From contig NZ_SDPW01000001.1 in assembly GCF_004135645.1 (NCBI RefSeq), positions 1,426,001-1,490,000 of the forward strand: a stretch of 64,000 nucleotides of DNA, read 5' to 3'. Position numbers and translations under genes: made by a program. Below, piece after piece: positions 43,768-52,218 of the stretch (positions within the stretch are counted from its first letter, which is position 1; each line of letters begins with the position of its first letter). Source of the stretch: Senegalimassilia faecalis. GTDB taxonomy: Bacteria > Actinomycetota > Coriobacteriia > Coriobacteriales > Eggerthellaceae. The notes below the pieces were generated by a model that made no database searches, was not told the origin of the DNA, and saw only the letters and a program-made list of their open reading frames with translations.

Positions 43768-45063
43768 ATGAAAGCTCAACGTCCTTATCCTCGCGCCACC
43801 ATCACGCCGAAAGGCGAGCATGCGCTGGTTAAGGGGCATCCTTGGGTGTACGAGGCCGAGGTGCTGTTCATGGAGCCTGCGCCCGGGCTTGACGAGGTGC
43901 CGAACGGCTGCCTTGTCGACGTGGTGAACCGCAAGGGCTCTTACCTGGGTACGGGGCTTTTGTCCCTGCGCAGCAAAATTCGCATCCGCCTTATTACGCG
44001 CAATGCAAATGATACGTTTGACCAGGCGTTTTGGAAGCGTAAAGTTGCGTGGGCGTGGGAGTACCGCAAAACGGTCATGGGCGAAGATGCCAGCTGCTGC
44101 CGTGTGCTGTTCTCGGAAGCCGACGGGTTCCCGGGCATGGTGGTCGACCGCTTCAACGACGTGCTGGTTGCCGAAACGCTTTCCGTGGGCATGGAGCAGC
44201 TGAAGCCGGTCATCTTCGGGGCGCTGCTTGAGGTGCTGGCGGAAGACGGCATTGCCATTCGCGGCCTGTATGAGCGCAACGATGCCGCAACGCGCAAGCT
44301 TGAGGGCCTCGAGCAGACGGCGGGCTGGTTCGCGGGCGTGGCAGGTGACGAAGCGCCCGCAAGCCTTGACCCGTTGGCGCCTGGCGCGTCGGGCACGGAA
44401 AGCTTCGGCCCTACGGCCACGCAGATCGTGGAGAACGGCGTGCGCTATGAGGTGGATTTCGAAAACGGCCAGAAGACGGGCTTCTTCTTGGACCAGAAGT
44501 ACAACCGCCGTGCCGTGGCGAAGCTTGCCGCCGGAAAGCACGTGCTCGACTGCTTCACCCACACGGGCAGTTTTGCGCTGAACGCGGCGCATGGCGGCGC
44601 CGCCTACGTGAACGCCGTGGACATCTCCGAGCTTGCCGTGGCACAGGCGCGAAAGAACGCCCAGCTCAACGGCTTGGAAGAGCATATGGATTTCACGGCC
44701 GTCAACGTGTTCGACCTGCTGCCGCAGCTTGAGGCGGCCCGCGACCGCACGTACGACTTCATCGTGCTTGACCCGCCGGCGTTCACGAAAAGCCGCAAGA
44801 CCATCGACAGCGCCGCGCGCGGCTACAAGGAGATCAACTATCGCGCCATGAAGCTGCTGCCGCGCGGCGGGTATCTGGCAACCTGCAGCTGCAGCCACTT
44901 CATGGACACCGAGCGCTTCAAGCATGTGGTTGCCAGTGCCGCACATGACGCGGGCGTGCAACTGCGCCAGATCGAGGAGCGCCAGCAGGCGCCCGATCAT
45001 CCCATCGTATGGGGCATCCCCGAAACCGACTACCTGAAGTTCTTCATCTTCCAAGTGGTATAA
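43768..45063 (+). CDS. class I SAM-dependent rRNA methyltransferase (RlmI-like)
   Basis: 431 aa from ATG 43768 (GAAAGGA upstream). An N-terminal PUA domain (HALVKGHPWVYEAEVLF) precedes a Rossmann methyltransferase: VLDCFTHTGSFALNAAHGGA (SAM motif I), VNAVDISELAVAQARKNAQ, and the catalytic-region motif FIVLDPPAFTKSRK. This matches RlmI/YccW, which makes m5C in 23S rRNA; the substrate here is inferred. It is somewhat longer than E. coli RlmI (396 aa) owing to an insertion near residues 190-215. Confidence 0.85.
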   Translation: MKAQRPYPRATITPKGEHALVKGHPWVYEAEVLFMEPAPGLDEVPNGCLVDVVNRKGSYLGTGLLSLRSKIRIRLITRNANDTFDQAFWKRKVAWAWEYRKTVMGEDASCCRVLFSEADGFPGMVVDRFNDVLVAETLSVGMEQLKPVIFGALLEVLAEDGIAIRGLYERNDAATRKLEGLEQTAGWFAGVAGDEAPASLDPLAPGASGTESFGPTATQIVENGVRYEVDFENGQKTGFFLDQKYNRRAVAKLAAGKHVLDCFTHTGSFALNAAHGGAAYVNAVDISELAVAQARKNAQLNGLEEHMDFTAVNVFDLLPQLEAARDRTYDFIVLDPPAFTKSRKTIDSAARGYKEINYRAMKLLPRGGYLATCSCSHFMDTERFKHVVASAAHDAGVQLRQIEERQQAPDHPIVWGIPETDYLKFFIFQVV

Positions 45064-45280
45064 CGTTTCGCCGGCCTGCCGGCCGGCGAACTGACTCGAC
45101 ACTGTGGGCCGCTGTGGCACCCGGCCTTCGCGCGAACCCGAGGACTTGCGTACCGAAGTACGCGGCGCCCAGCTCAGCTGGGCGCGCCCGCTCGGGCGCA
45201 TAATTGGTTTGCGAACAAGCCACTGGCTTGTTCGCTCCCACGAATTCCGGGCACCACAGCGGCCCTCGCTGACTTTGGTG
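45064..45280 (+). repeat. structured intergenic repeat, copy B
   Basis: It begins right after the stop at 45063. Hairpin TTCGCCGGCC/GGCCGGCGAA, then CTGACTCGAC and arms 45106-45124 and 45247-45265 that pair at 17 of 19 positions (GGGCCGCTGTGG with CCACAGCGGCCC). The interior has GCGTAC-CGAA-GTACGC, GCGCCCG/CGGGCGC and the 12-bp stem GCGAACAAGCCA/TGGCTTGTTCGC. It ends CCCTCGCTGACTTTGGTG, like copy A. Confidence 0.78.
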
Positions 45281-45448
45281 CGACCTGCGGGTTTGCGTCA
45301 CCATTCTTTCCCTCAGGCGTCGGTTTTGCTACAGGTGGGGAAAAGGAAACGGTTTTTGCGGAATCTGTGCAATAATATGAAGCGCTCGGCGGCGGCCGGG
45401 CGCTTTTTCGTTGCGTTTGCGGCGCGCGCCGCGCAGAAGGGAATGGCC

Positions 45449-46099
45449 ATGGACGAAAGCGTGAAAACCGGCGGTGCTGACAAGGATCTGCGCCGGTCCA
45501 CCGACAGGCGCGTCGTGCGCACGCGCAAGGCCATTCGCGAGGCGTTCTTCAAGCTTATGGAAGAGCAGGACTACCACAAGATCACCATCGCATCCATCGC
45601 GCGCGAGGCCGATATCGACCGCAAAACGTTCTACCTGCACTACGGCTCGGTTAGCGACCTTGCCGACGAGATCATCTACGACGAGGCGCAAACCATCATG
45701 GAAAGCTGCCGCGACGCGCTGCGCAGCGGCGGGCAGAGCATCAACGTGGCCGAGCTGTTCCACAGCATCAGCATGGCGCTTGCCCCCGATATGTCGCGCA
45801 GCCGGCTGGTGGTGCAGCACGCGTCGCTGCCCGATATGCTCGACAGGCTTGAGGCAAGCCTGGTTGAGGTGGTGCTGGCCGACAACGCGCTTGGCCTGAA
45901 GCGCGACGACCCCTATCTGCAGTTCACGGTGTCGTTTTTCTGCGCCGGCATCGTGGCGGTGTACCGCCGCTGGCTTATGTCCGAATCAAGTATCCCGCTT
46001 GACGACATCGCGCAGGCGGCCAGCACGTGCGTGTTCGAGGGCCTCAACGGCGTGCTGGCGAACATGCAGGGCGCCGCGAAGGAAAAAGCGCTTTCGTAG
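45449..46099 (+). CDS. TetR/AcrR-family transcriptional regulator
   Basis: 216 aa from ATG 45449, favoured over 45443 by spacing from AGAAGGGA. The HTH is KITIASIAREADIDRKTFYLHYGSVSDLADEI (about 45-76), preceded by RTRKAIREAFFKLMEEQDYH as is typical. The C-terminal ligand domain (about 80-205) resembles the TetR_C subgroup in Firmicutes-type regulators. The target is unknown; the neighbours are a methyltransferase and SRP RNA. Confidence 0.87.
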   Translation: MDESVKTGGADKDLRRSTDRRVVRTRKAIREAFFKLMEEQDYHKITIASIAREADIDRKTFYLHYGSVSDLADEIIYDEAQTIMESCRDALRSGGQSINVAELFHSISMALAPDMSRSRLVVQHASLPDMLDRLEASLVEVVLADNALGLKRDDPYLQFTVSFFCAGIVAVYRRWLMSESSIPLDDIAQAASTCVFEGLNGVLANMQGAAKEKALS

Positions 46100-46181
46100 G
46101 GCTTCGTAAAGCACCCGTAAGGGCGCTGTGTGCATTTGGTAGTTGGCAAAAGCGTGTAACGTGCAGGTCAAATTTTTGACG

Positions 46182-46187
46182 TATACT
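46182..46187 (+). promoter_or_regulatory. -10 element of the SRP RNA gene
   Basis: TATACT lies 17 bases before the first base of the mature-like RNA. The -35 is weak. Confidence 0.5.
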
Positions 46188-46203
46188 CTAACCCGTCACA
46201 ACG

Positions 46204-46310
46204 AGCATCTTATATGGGTCGGGGCGGCGCCAAGTTCCGAACCTGGTCAGGTCCGGGAGGAAGCAGCCATAAGGGGCCTCTGACGAGCGCCCTGTCCCAT
46301 ATAGGATGCT
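46204..46310 (+). ncRNA. ffs: signal recognition particle RNA (4.5S, bacterial small type)
   Basis: About 107 bases folding into one long hairpin: the outer stem pairs GCATC-TATATGGG with CCCATATA-GGATGC. The apical domain has the invariant GGTCAGGTCCGGGAGGAAGC, which binds Ffh. A T-rich stretch follows. It lies upstream of dedA and dnaX, a known position for ffs in Gram-positive bacteria. Confidence 0.95.
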
Positions 46311-46385
46311 TTTCTTGTACCCAAATGCAAGCAGATACACCGCGTTTTCGTTCGTTTCGCGGCATATCTTGACCGAAAGGCATGC

Positions 46386-47045
46386 ATGGATATCGTCAAT
46401 TTCTTCGTGAACCTGCTCAGCGACCCGCGCGGCGCCATTGCCGGCTGGATTCTCACGCTGGGCGCGGTGTGGGTGTACACGCCGCTGTTCCTTATCGTGT
46501 TCATCGAAACGGGCCTGGTGTTCTTCCCGTTTCTGCCGGGCGACTCGCTGCTGTTCGCGGCGGGCGTGTTCTCGGCCGATGGCGGCGGGCTGCACCTGTG
46601 GGCCACGCTGCTGGTGTTCTACGTGGCGGCCATCCTGGGCAACACGTCGAACTACTGGATTGCCCGCTTCTTCGGTGCGCGCATCATCGACTCGGGCAAG
46701 GTCAAAGCGCTCACGCCCGAGCGCATGGCCAAGCTTGACGGCTTTTTCGCGAAATACGGCGGGCTGACCATCGTCATCACGCGCTTCATGCCGTTTTTCC
46801 GCACGTTCGCCCCGTTCATCGCCGGTACCGGTCACATGAACTTTGCGAAGTTCACGCTGTTCAACGCCATCGGTGGCATCTCGTGGGTCAGCTTGTTCGT
46901 GCTGGTGGGTTACTTCTTCGGCGGCGTGCCGTTCGTGCAAGACCACTTCGAGATCATCGTGCTGGGCATCGTGGCGGTGTCGGTGGCCCCTGCCGTCATC
47001 GGCGCGGTGAAAGCGGCGCTGTCAAGCCGTAAGGCCAAAGCGTAG
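46386..47045 (+). CDS. DedA-family membrane protein
   Basis: 219 aa. Hydrophobic segments alternate with DedA motifs: FIETGLVFFPFLPGDSLLFAAG (about 40-61), AILGNTSNYWIARFFGARII, and FITRFMPFFRTFAPFIAG-like VITRFMPFFRTFAPFIAGTG with the conserved Arg pair. DedA proteins flip undecaprenyl phosphate or phosphatidylethanolamine and help envelope homeostasis; the substrate here is unknown. Last helix VLGIVAVSVAPAVIGAV. Confidence 0.9.
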   Translation: MDIVNFFVNLLSDPRGAIAGWILTLGAVWVYTPLFLIVFIETGLVFFPFLPGDSLLFAAGVFSADGGGLHLWATLLVFYVAAILGNTSNYWIARFFGARIIDSGKVKALTPERMAKLDGFFAKYGGLTIVITRFMPFFRTFAPFIAGTGHMNFAKFTLFNAIGGISWVSLFVLVGYFFGGVPFVQDHFEIIVLGIVAVSVAPAVIGAVKAALSSRKAKA

Positions 47046-47088
47046 GCGCAACCCGCCGCGCGCACGCGCTCGCACAACGCGCTCGCAA

Positions 47089-47115
47089 CGCCCGGACTTC
47101 GGTTCGGGCGTTTTT
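47089..47115 (+). terminator. rho-independent terminator after dedA
   Basis: CGCCCG pairs with CGGGCG (47089-47094/47105-47110), followed by TTTTT. A perfect TATAAT (47160-47165), the likely dnaX -10, follows. Confidence 0.8.
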
Positions 47116-47237
47116 CGTATTCGGAAAGCCGCTCGGTCGGCAAGTGCCGCGCGTGCCCCTATAATGAAGCAAACCCTTGATGCCCGCGTCCGCGGGCTTT
47201 TCGCACACAACACGCACCACGATGAGGAGCACCGCAT

Positions 47238-49439
47238 ATGGCAGAAGCGCTGTACCGCAAATACCGTCCGCAGATCTTCGAGGACGTGGTGGGGCAGGAG
47301 CAGATCGAGCGCACCATCAAAAACGCCATCGAGCAGGACAAAGTCAGCCATGCGTACCTGTTTTGCGGGCCGCGCGGCACGGGCAAGACCACCACGGCGC
47401 GCCTGCTTGCCAAGGCGCTTTTGTGCCAGAAGGGCCCCACGCCCGATCCGGACGGCACGTGCGAAGATTGCCAGATGATCGCCGAAGGCGTACACCCAGA
47501 CGTGTACGAGCTTGACGCCGCAAGCCGCACGGGCGTAGAGAACGTGCGCGAAGAGATCATCAACCGCGTGCAGTTCGCGCCCACGCGCGGCCGCTACAAG
47601 GTCTACATCATCGACGAGGTTCACATGCTGTCCATCGCGGCGTTCAACGCGCTGCTGAAAACGCTTGAGGAGCCGCCCGACCACGTCGTGTTCATCCTGG
47701 CAACCACCGACCCGCAAAAGGTGCCCGAAACCATCCATTCGCGCTGCCAGCGCTTCGACTTCCGCCGCATCTCCAACGAGTCCATCGTGTCGCGTTTAGG
47801 CGCGGTATGCGTGGCCGAGGGCGTGGAATTCGAAGGCGATGCGCTTGACCTGATCGCGCACCACGCCGGTGGCGGCATGCGCAACGCGCTGACGTCGCTT
47901 GAGCAGATGATCGCGTTCGGCGAAGGTAAGGTCACGCTTGCCGTGGCGGAGCGCATGCTTGGCGGCGTGGACTCCAACGACATGGCCAATATCGTGCGGG
48001 CCATCGGCGCGCGCGATGCCGCCGCGTGCTTCCGCTGGATTGCGGAATTCGTGGAATCGGGTTCTGACCTGGCGCAATTCGCGCGCGAACTTGCGCAGCA
48101 CGTGCGCAACCTGTACGTGATGAGCTTGACGGACACCGATGTGGCCCTTGACGTAAGCGCTTCCGAGCGTCGTCAGCTTGCCGATGAGCTGCCCTTGTTC
48201 GGCCCTGACCGCTTGGCGCGCATGCTGCAGGTGCTTGGCGATGTGATGGCCGAGCTGAAAACGTCCACGAACCCGCGCCTGTCGTTCGAGATCGGCTGCA
48301 CGCGCATGGTGCGCCCCGACGGCGACCTGACGCTTGAGGCGCTTGCCGAGCGCATCGAGGCGCTTGAGGCGGGCAAGAGCGCCGTGGCCATGGGGTCTGC
48401 GGCGGCGCCGGCTGCGCCAGTAGCTGCCGCGCCTGTTGCCACCGTGCCGCAGCCCGAAGCTCGCCGCGCGCCTGCTGCCGCTGCGCCCCAGCCGGTACCG
48501 CAGCAAGCAGTCCCGGCGCCGGCCGCTCCATGGCAAACCGCCCAGCCCACAGCACCCGCGTCCCCGCAGCCCGCAGCAGATCCTGCGCCCCAGCCCGCTC
48601 AGCCCGCAGCTTCCGTGCCAGCCGCGCAGCCTGCTCCCGCTGCGACTCCCGCGGCCGCCGCCCAGCCCGCAGCTGGTGGCAACCCGCAACTGGCGGCAAC
48701 CATGGAAAACCCCGCGGCACTGCAGCGCATGTGGCAGGTAACACTGGCCAGCCTCAAACGCAGCAAGGCGGCATACGGCGTGCTGTTCTTGGGAACGAAG
48801 GCCGTGTGGAACGCCCAGTCGAATATGCTGTCCATCGAATTCCCGAAGGAGAATGCATTCGCGTTCAAGGCCGTGCAGAAGCCTGACGTGCAGGAAGCCG
48901 TGGCCGCGGCTCTGTCGCAGGCGTGCGGCGGCCAGAACGTCCCGTTCGCCTACCAGCAGGCAGGTTCGGCGCCGGCTCCTGCCGCCGCTGCGCCTGTCGC
49001 GCGTGCAGTGGAACCTCGCCCGCAAGCGTCTGCTCCTGCGGCTTCGCGCCCGCAGGCCGCGCCTGTGTCCCAGCAGCGCCCGATGGCCCCGCGCTCGCAG
49101 GCGCCGGCGGTCACCACGCCGCCGTGGAAGGACGACCAGGTACCCTACGGCGACTTCGACGCGCCCATGCCCGAAGACGAGCTTCTGAACGCGCCGGCCG
49201 GCCCCGTGCCGCGCGCGGCCGCTCCGCGCCCGGCATCGCGCCCGCAAGCAGGGGCAACAACGCAGCGCCCGGCGGCTCCTCAAGCCCCCGCTCCGGCGCC
49301 TCGCTCGCAGGCGGCTTCCGCGGCTCAGCCGGCACCGCAGCCGGTGTCGCCCGGCGCCGCGCAAACGCCCGACGAGCTGCAAGCCATCTTGCAAGCGGGC
49401 TTCGGTGGCGATGTGACGTTCGAAGAAGTCAAGGATTAA
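47238..49439 (+). CDS. dnaX: DNA polymerase III subunit gamma/tau
   Basis: 733 aa. A clamp-loader AAA+ ATPase with Walker A GPRGTGKTT (44-52), a Cys zinc cluster near 63-78, Walker B YIIDEVHML (123-131) and sensor ATTDPQKVPETIHSRCQRF. Domain III ends near residue 370. Two long Pro/Ala/Gln-rich linkers (about 385-480 and 585-715) flank a conserved tau-like segment (MWQVTLASLKRSKAAYGVLF). No obvious slippery site for a separate gamma form is seen. It is followed by ybaB and recR in the standard order. Confidence 0.95.
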   Translation: MAEALYRKYRPQIFEDVVGQEQIERTIKNAIEQDKVSHAYLFCGPRGTGKTTTARLLAKALLCQKGPTPDPDGTCEDCQMIAEGVHPDVYELDAASRTGVENVREEIINRVQFAPTRGRYKVYIIDEVHMLSIAAFNALLKTLEEPPDHVVFILATTDPQKVPETIHSRCQRFDFRRISNESIVSRLGAVCVAEGVEFEGDALDLIAHHAGGGMRNALTSLEQMIAFGEGKVTLAVAERMLGGVDSNDMANIVRAIGARDAAACFRWIAEFVESGSDLAQFARELAQHVRNLYVMSLTDTDVALDVSASERRQLADELPLFGPDRLARMLQVLGDVMAELKTSTNPRLSFEIGCTRMVRPDGDLTLEALAERIEALEAGKSAVAMGSAAAPAAPVAAAPVATVPQPEARRAPAAAAPQPVPQQAVPAPAAPWQTAQPTAPASPQPAADPAPQPAQPAASVPAAQPAPAATPAAAAQPAAGGNPQLAATMENPAALQRMWQVTLASLKRSKAAYGVLFLGTKAVWNAQSNMLSIEFPKENAFAFKAVQKPDVQEAVAAALSQACGGQNVPFAYQQAGSAPAPAAAAPVARAVEPRPQASAPAASRPQAAPVSQQRPMAPRSQAPAVTTPPWKDDQVPYGDFDAPMPEDELLNAPAGPVPRAAAPRPASRPQAGATTQRPAAPQAPAPAPRSQAASAAQPAPQPVSPGAAQTPDELQAILQAGFGGDVTFEEVKD

Positions 49440-49515
49440 CGGCCACGTGGGCGCCGGCGCCCGGTACAATGCTATGGTTTGCAATAACGTAATCGCATAC
49501 GAGATAGGATAGAAC

Positions 49516-49860
49516 ATGGGACGTAAAGGCGGATTCCCCGGCGGCGGCATGGGCAACATGAACGCCATGATGAAGCAGGCGCAGAAGATGCAGATGGAGC
49601 TTGCGCGCGCTCAAGAGGAGATCCAGGACATGACGTTCGAGGCTTCTGCTGGCGGCGGCATGGTCAAAGCGGTTGCCAAGGGCGACAACACCCTGGTCAG
49701 CCTTACCATCGACCCCGAGGCCGTTGACCCCGAGGACGTCGAGATGCTGCAGGACATGATCGCCGCAGCTGTCAACGAGGCGCTGCGCGGCGTGGCCGAC
49801 CTGTCCAGCCAGCGCATCAACGCCGCAACGGGCGGCATGAACATCCCTGGCTTGATGTAG
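49516..49860 (+). CDS. ybaB: YbaB/EbfC-family nucleoid-associated protein
   Basis: 114 aa. A Gly/Met-rich start leads to the helix MNAMMKQAQKMQMELARAQEEIQDMTFEASAGGG (given in two parts: residues about 14-34 and on) and the core MVKAVAKGDNTLVSLTIDPEAVDPEDVEMLQDMIAAAVNEAL (key pattern VDPEDVEMLQDMI). EbfC binds DNA as a dimer. It lies 10 bases before recR. A -10-like TACAAT lies near 49464. Confidence 0.93.
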   Translation: MGRKGGFPGGGMGNMNAMMKQAQKMQMELARAQEEIQDMTFEASAGGGMVKAVAKGDNTLVSLTIDPEAVDPEDVEMLQDMIAAAVNEALRGVADLSSQRINAATGGMNIPGLM

Positions 49861-49870
49861 GAAGCGCACC

Positions 49871-50467
49871 GTGCAATCGGCACCTGCCATCCAAAAACTG
49901 CTCGACGAGCTGGAGCGTCTTCCCGGCGTGGGCCCGAAATCGGCGCAGCGCATGGCGTATTGGATCTTGAACACCGATCGAGCCACGGCGCTGCGCTTGG
50001 CCGAGGCCATCGTGGAAGTGAAGGACACGGTGCATTTCTGCAGCCGTTGCTTCAACTACGCCGAAGAGGACGAGTGCGAGATTTGCCGTTCCACCAGCCG
50101 TAATCGACAGCTTCTGTGCGTGGTCAGCGAACCGCGCGACATCCCACCCATCGAGCGCACGGCCGTATACCAGGGCCTGTACCACGTGCTTGGCGGCGCG
50201 CTGTCGCCTATGGACGGCATCGGCCCGGACAACCTGCACATCGCCGAACTGATGGCGCGCCTTGCCACCGAGGATATCGAAGAGGTGGTGTTGGCTACGA
50301 ACCCGAACGTGGAGGGCGAAACCACCGCCGCGTACTTGGCGCGCCTTATCAAGCCGCTTGGCATCAAGGTGACGCGCCTGGCAAGCGGCCTGCCTGTCGG
50401 CGGCGATTTGGAGTTCGCCGACGAGGTAACCCTTGGTCGCGCGCTTGAAGCGCGCCGCCAGCTGTAG
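49871..50467 (+). CDS. recR: recombination mediator RecR
   Basis: 198 aa from GTG 49871 (AGGAAG at about 49859). Helix-hairpin-helix LERLPGVGPKSAQRMAYWIL, a zinc finger with Cys57, Cys60, Cys69 and Cys72, and a Toprim domain (LCVVSEPRDIPPIERT, then EEVVLATNPNVEGETTAAYLARL). It loads RecA with RecF/RecO at gaps. Length is normal. Confidence 0.96.
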   Translation: MQSAPAIQKLLDELERLPGVGPKSAQRMAYWILNTDRATALRLAEAIVEVKDTVHFCSRCFNYAEEDECEICRSTSRNRQLLCVVSEPRDIPPIERTAVYQGLYHVLGGALSPMDGIGPDNLHIAELMARLATEDIEEVVLATNPNVEGETTAAYLARLIKPLGIKVTRLASGLPVGGDLEFADEVTLGRALEARRQL

Positions 50468-50488
50468 GGAAGCAAAACGCGCAAAACG

Positions 50489-50586
50489 AAAGCGCCCGCA
50501 AACGTTTGGTTTGCGGGCGCTTTGCATGCAGAAAGGCAAAAAGAAAGGGATTCCGCCCCCTCCAAAAAACGGAATCCCTTCTTTTT
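50489..50586. terminator. two strong hairpins after recR
   Basis: The first has a perfect 15-bp stem (50489-50503/50509-50523). The second, AAGGGATTCCG/CGGAATCCCTT (50545-50555/50570-50580), is flanked by A's and a TTTTT run, so it could work in both directions. Confidence 0.85.
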
Positions 50587-50805
50587 ACGAAGCCGTAGCT
50601 TCCGAAAAAAGCGACTTTTATTCTAGCATTTGCTTCACGAAATATCAACATTTTCTTTCGGTCAAAGGCGATGAGTTGGGAAAAGCGTTCGTGAGGGCCG
50701 AAGCGCCGTACGAAAATGGGCACGTGAACAAGACAATCTGCCGCCGGCCTTTTCTTGCCGGTGGGCGGTGCGTGCTATACTTTCGCACACGAAAGGACGG
50801 AACGA

Positions 50806-52146
50806 ATGATTGATTTTCCCAGCCCCGCCGTGTCCATCGTCGGGCGTCATAATTCAGGAAAAACAACCCTTATCGAAAAACTCATCGCCGAGCTGGTGGG
50901 GCGCGGGTTCGATGTGGGCAGAGTGAAGCACCACAGCCACGTCGGCTTCGACATCGACATCCCGGGTAAAGACTCGTGGCGTCACCGCCGCGCCGGCGCT
51001 AGCGAAACCGTCATCGCGGCCCCGGGGCAGATGGCGCGCATCAAAACCACCGAGGGCGAGCTTGAATGCGCCGATATCGTGGCCAGCATGCCCGGGCACG
51101 ACGTGGTCATCGTCGAGGGGTACCGCAAAAGCGGCCTGCCCACCATCGAGATCATGCGCGCGGGCAACGCCGCCGACGCGCGCACGGCCGAGGTGTTCGC
51201 CGAAGGCGCGCGCAAGGGCTGGGCGCTGGGCACCGATTTCACGCAGTTCGGCCGCAACGCCATTCCTCACGTGGACGACGCGGACGCGCCTGAGCCTGCT
51301 GAGGCGCCGAAGCTCACGGCGTCCGAGGAGGCCGAGTTCGCCTGCCAATACCCGAACCGCACCGACATCTCCAACAAGATGCCCACGGCCTCTACGGTTG
51401 CCGTGGTCACGGATATCCCGCAGGCCGCCCAGGCGGCGGACGTGTACGGCATCCCCGCCTTCGACATTGACGACGTGTCGGCGCTGGCCGATTTCGTGGA
51501 GCAGGCGTTCGCGCGCCCGCGCGTGTCGCTGGTCATCCAAGCGGGCGGCGAAAGCCGGCGCATGGGGCGCAGCAAGGCTACGGTGCCGTTTTGCGGCCGC
51601 CCGTTAATCTGCCGCATGGTCGAGCGCCTCTCGCCGGTGGCCGACGAGCTTATCATCACCACGAACGAGCCGGAAAACCTGGCGTTTTTACACACGCAGT
51701 ACCCGAACCTGCACATTCAGCTGGTGTGCGACGCCGTGGAGGAACGCGGCGCGCTGCCGGGGCTGTACACGGCGCTGCGCGCGGCGCGCAACCCCTATGT
51801 GGCCGTGGTGGCCTGCGACATGGTGTTCGCCAGCCCGGCTTTGGTGGTGGCCGAGGCGCTTGAGATGACGAAGTCGCGCGCGGACGTGGTGGTGCCCGTG
51901 AACAAGCACGGGTTCGAGCCGTTCCACGCGGTGTACCGCCGCATGGGGTGCCTGCCGGCAGTGCGCGCGGCGCTCGACCGGGGCGACAAGCGCGCGCAGA
52001 TCTTCTTCGACCAGGTCAACGTGTGCGAGTTCCCGCAGGAAAAGGTGCTGGCCGCCGAGCCTATGGGCGGCTGCTTCATCAACGCGAACACGCCGGCCGA
52101 GCTTGCGGCGCTTGAGCGCATCGTGCAGGATCGGACCGAAGGCTAA
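50806..52146 (+). CDS. MobB-MobA fusion, molybdopterin-guanine dinucleotide synthesis
   Basis: 446 aa from ATG 50806 (GAAAGGACGG upstream; extended -10 TGCTATACT at 50773-50781). The N-terminal MobB domain has Walker A GRHNSGKTTL (13-22), MPGHDVVIVEGYRKSGLPTIEI and a GTPase fold. From about residue 240 comes MobA: VIQAGGESRRMGRSKATVPFCGRPL and VACDMVFASPAL. MobA adds GMP to molybdopterin; MobB assists. Having both in one chain, in B-A order, couples the steps. The next gene is a multi-[4Fe-4S] protein, consistent with molybdoenzyme maturation. Confidence 0.92.
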   Translation: MIDFPSPAVSIVGRHNSGKTTLIEKLIAELVGRGFDVGRVKHHSHVGFDIDIPGKDSWRHRRAGASETVIAAPGQMARIKTTEGELECADIVASMPGHDVVIVEGYRKSGLPTIEIMRAGNAADARTAEVFAEGARKGWALGTDFTQFGRNAIPHVDDADAPEPAEAPKLTASEEAEFACQYPNRTDISNKMPTASTVAVVTDIPQAAQAADVYGIPAFDIDDVSALADFVEQAFARPRVSLVIQAGGESRRMGRSKATVPFCGRPLICRMVERLSPVADELIITTNEPENLAFLHTQYPNLHIQLVCDAVEERGALPGLYTALRAARNPYVAVVACDMVFASPALVVAEALEMTKSRADVVVPVNKHGFEPFHAVYRRMGCLPAVRAALDRGDKRAQIFFDQVNVCEFPQEKVLAAEPMGGCFINANTPAELAALERIVQDRTEG

Positions 52147-52218
52147 AAGGCGGCCCGGCGCCGCATCGGGGCGCTAGGCCGCGCAGGCATCAGGAAACGA
52201 AAGCTTCGGGGGGAGCAT

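Noticed and set aside
47238-49439. Programmed frameshift giving a separate DnaX gamma form
   Set aside because: No A-rich slippery heptamer followed by a stop was found near the end of the ATPase domains.
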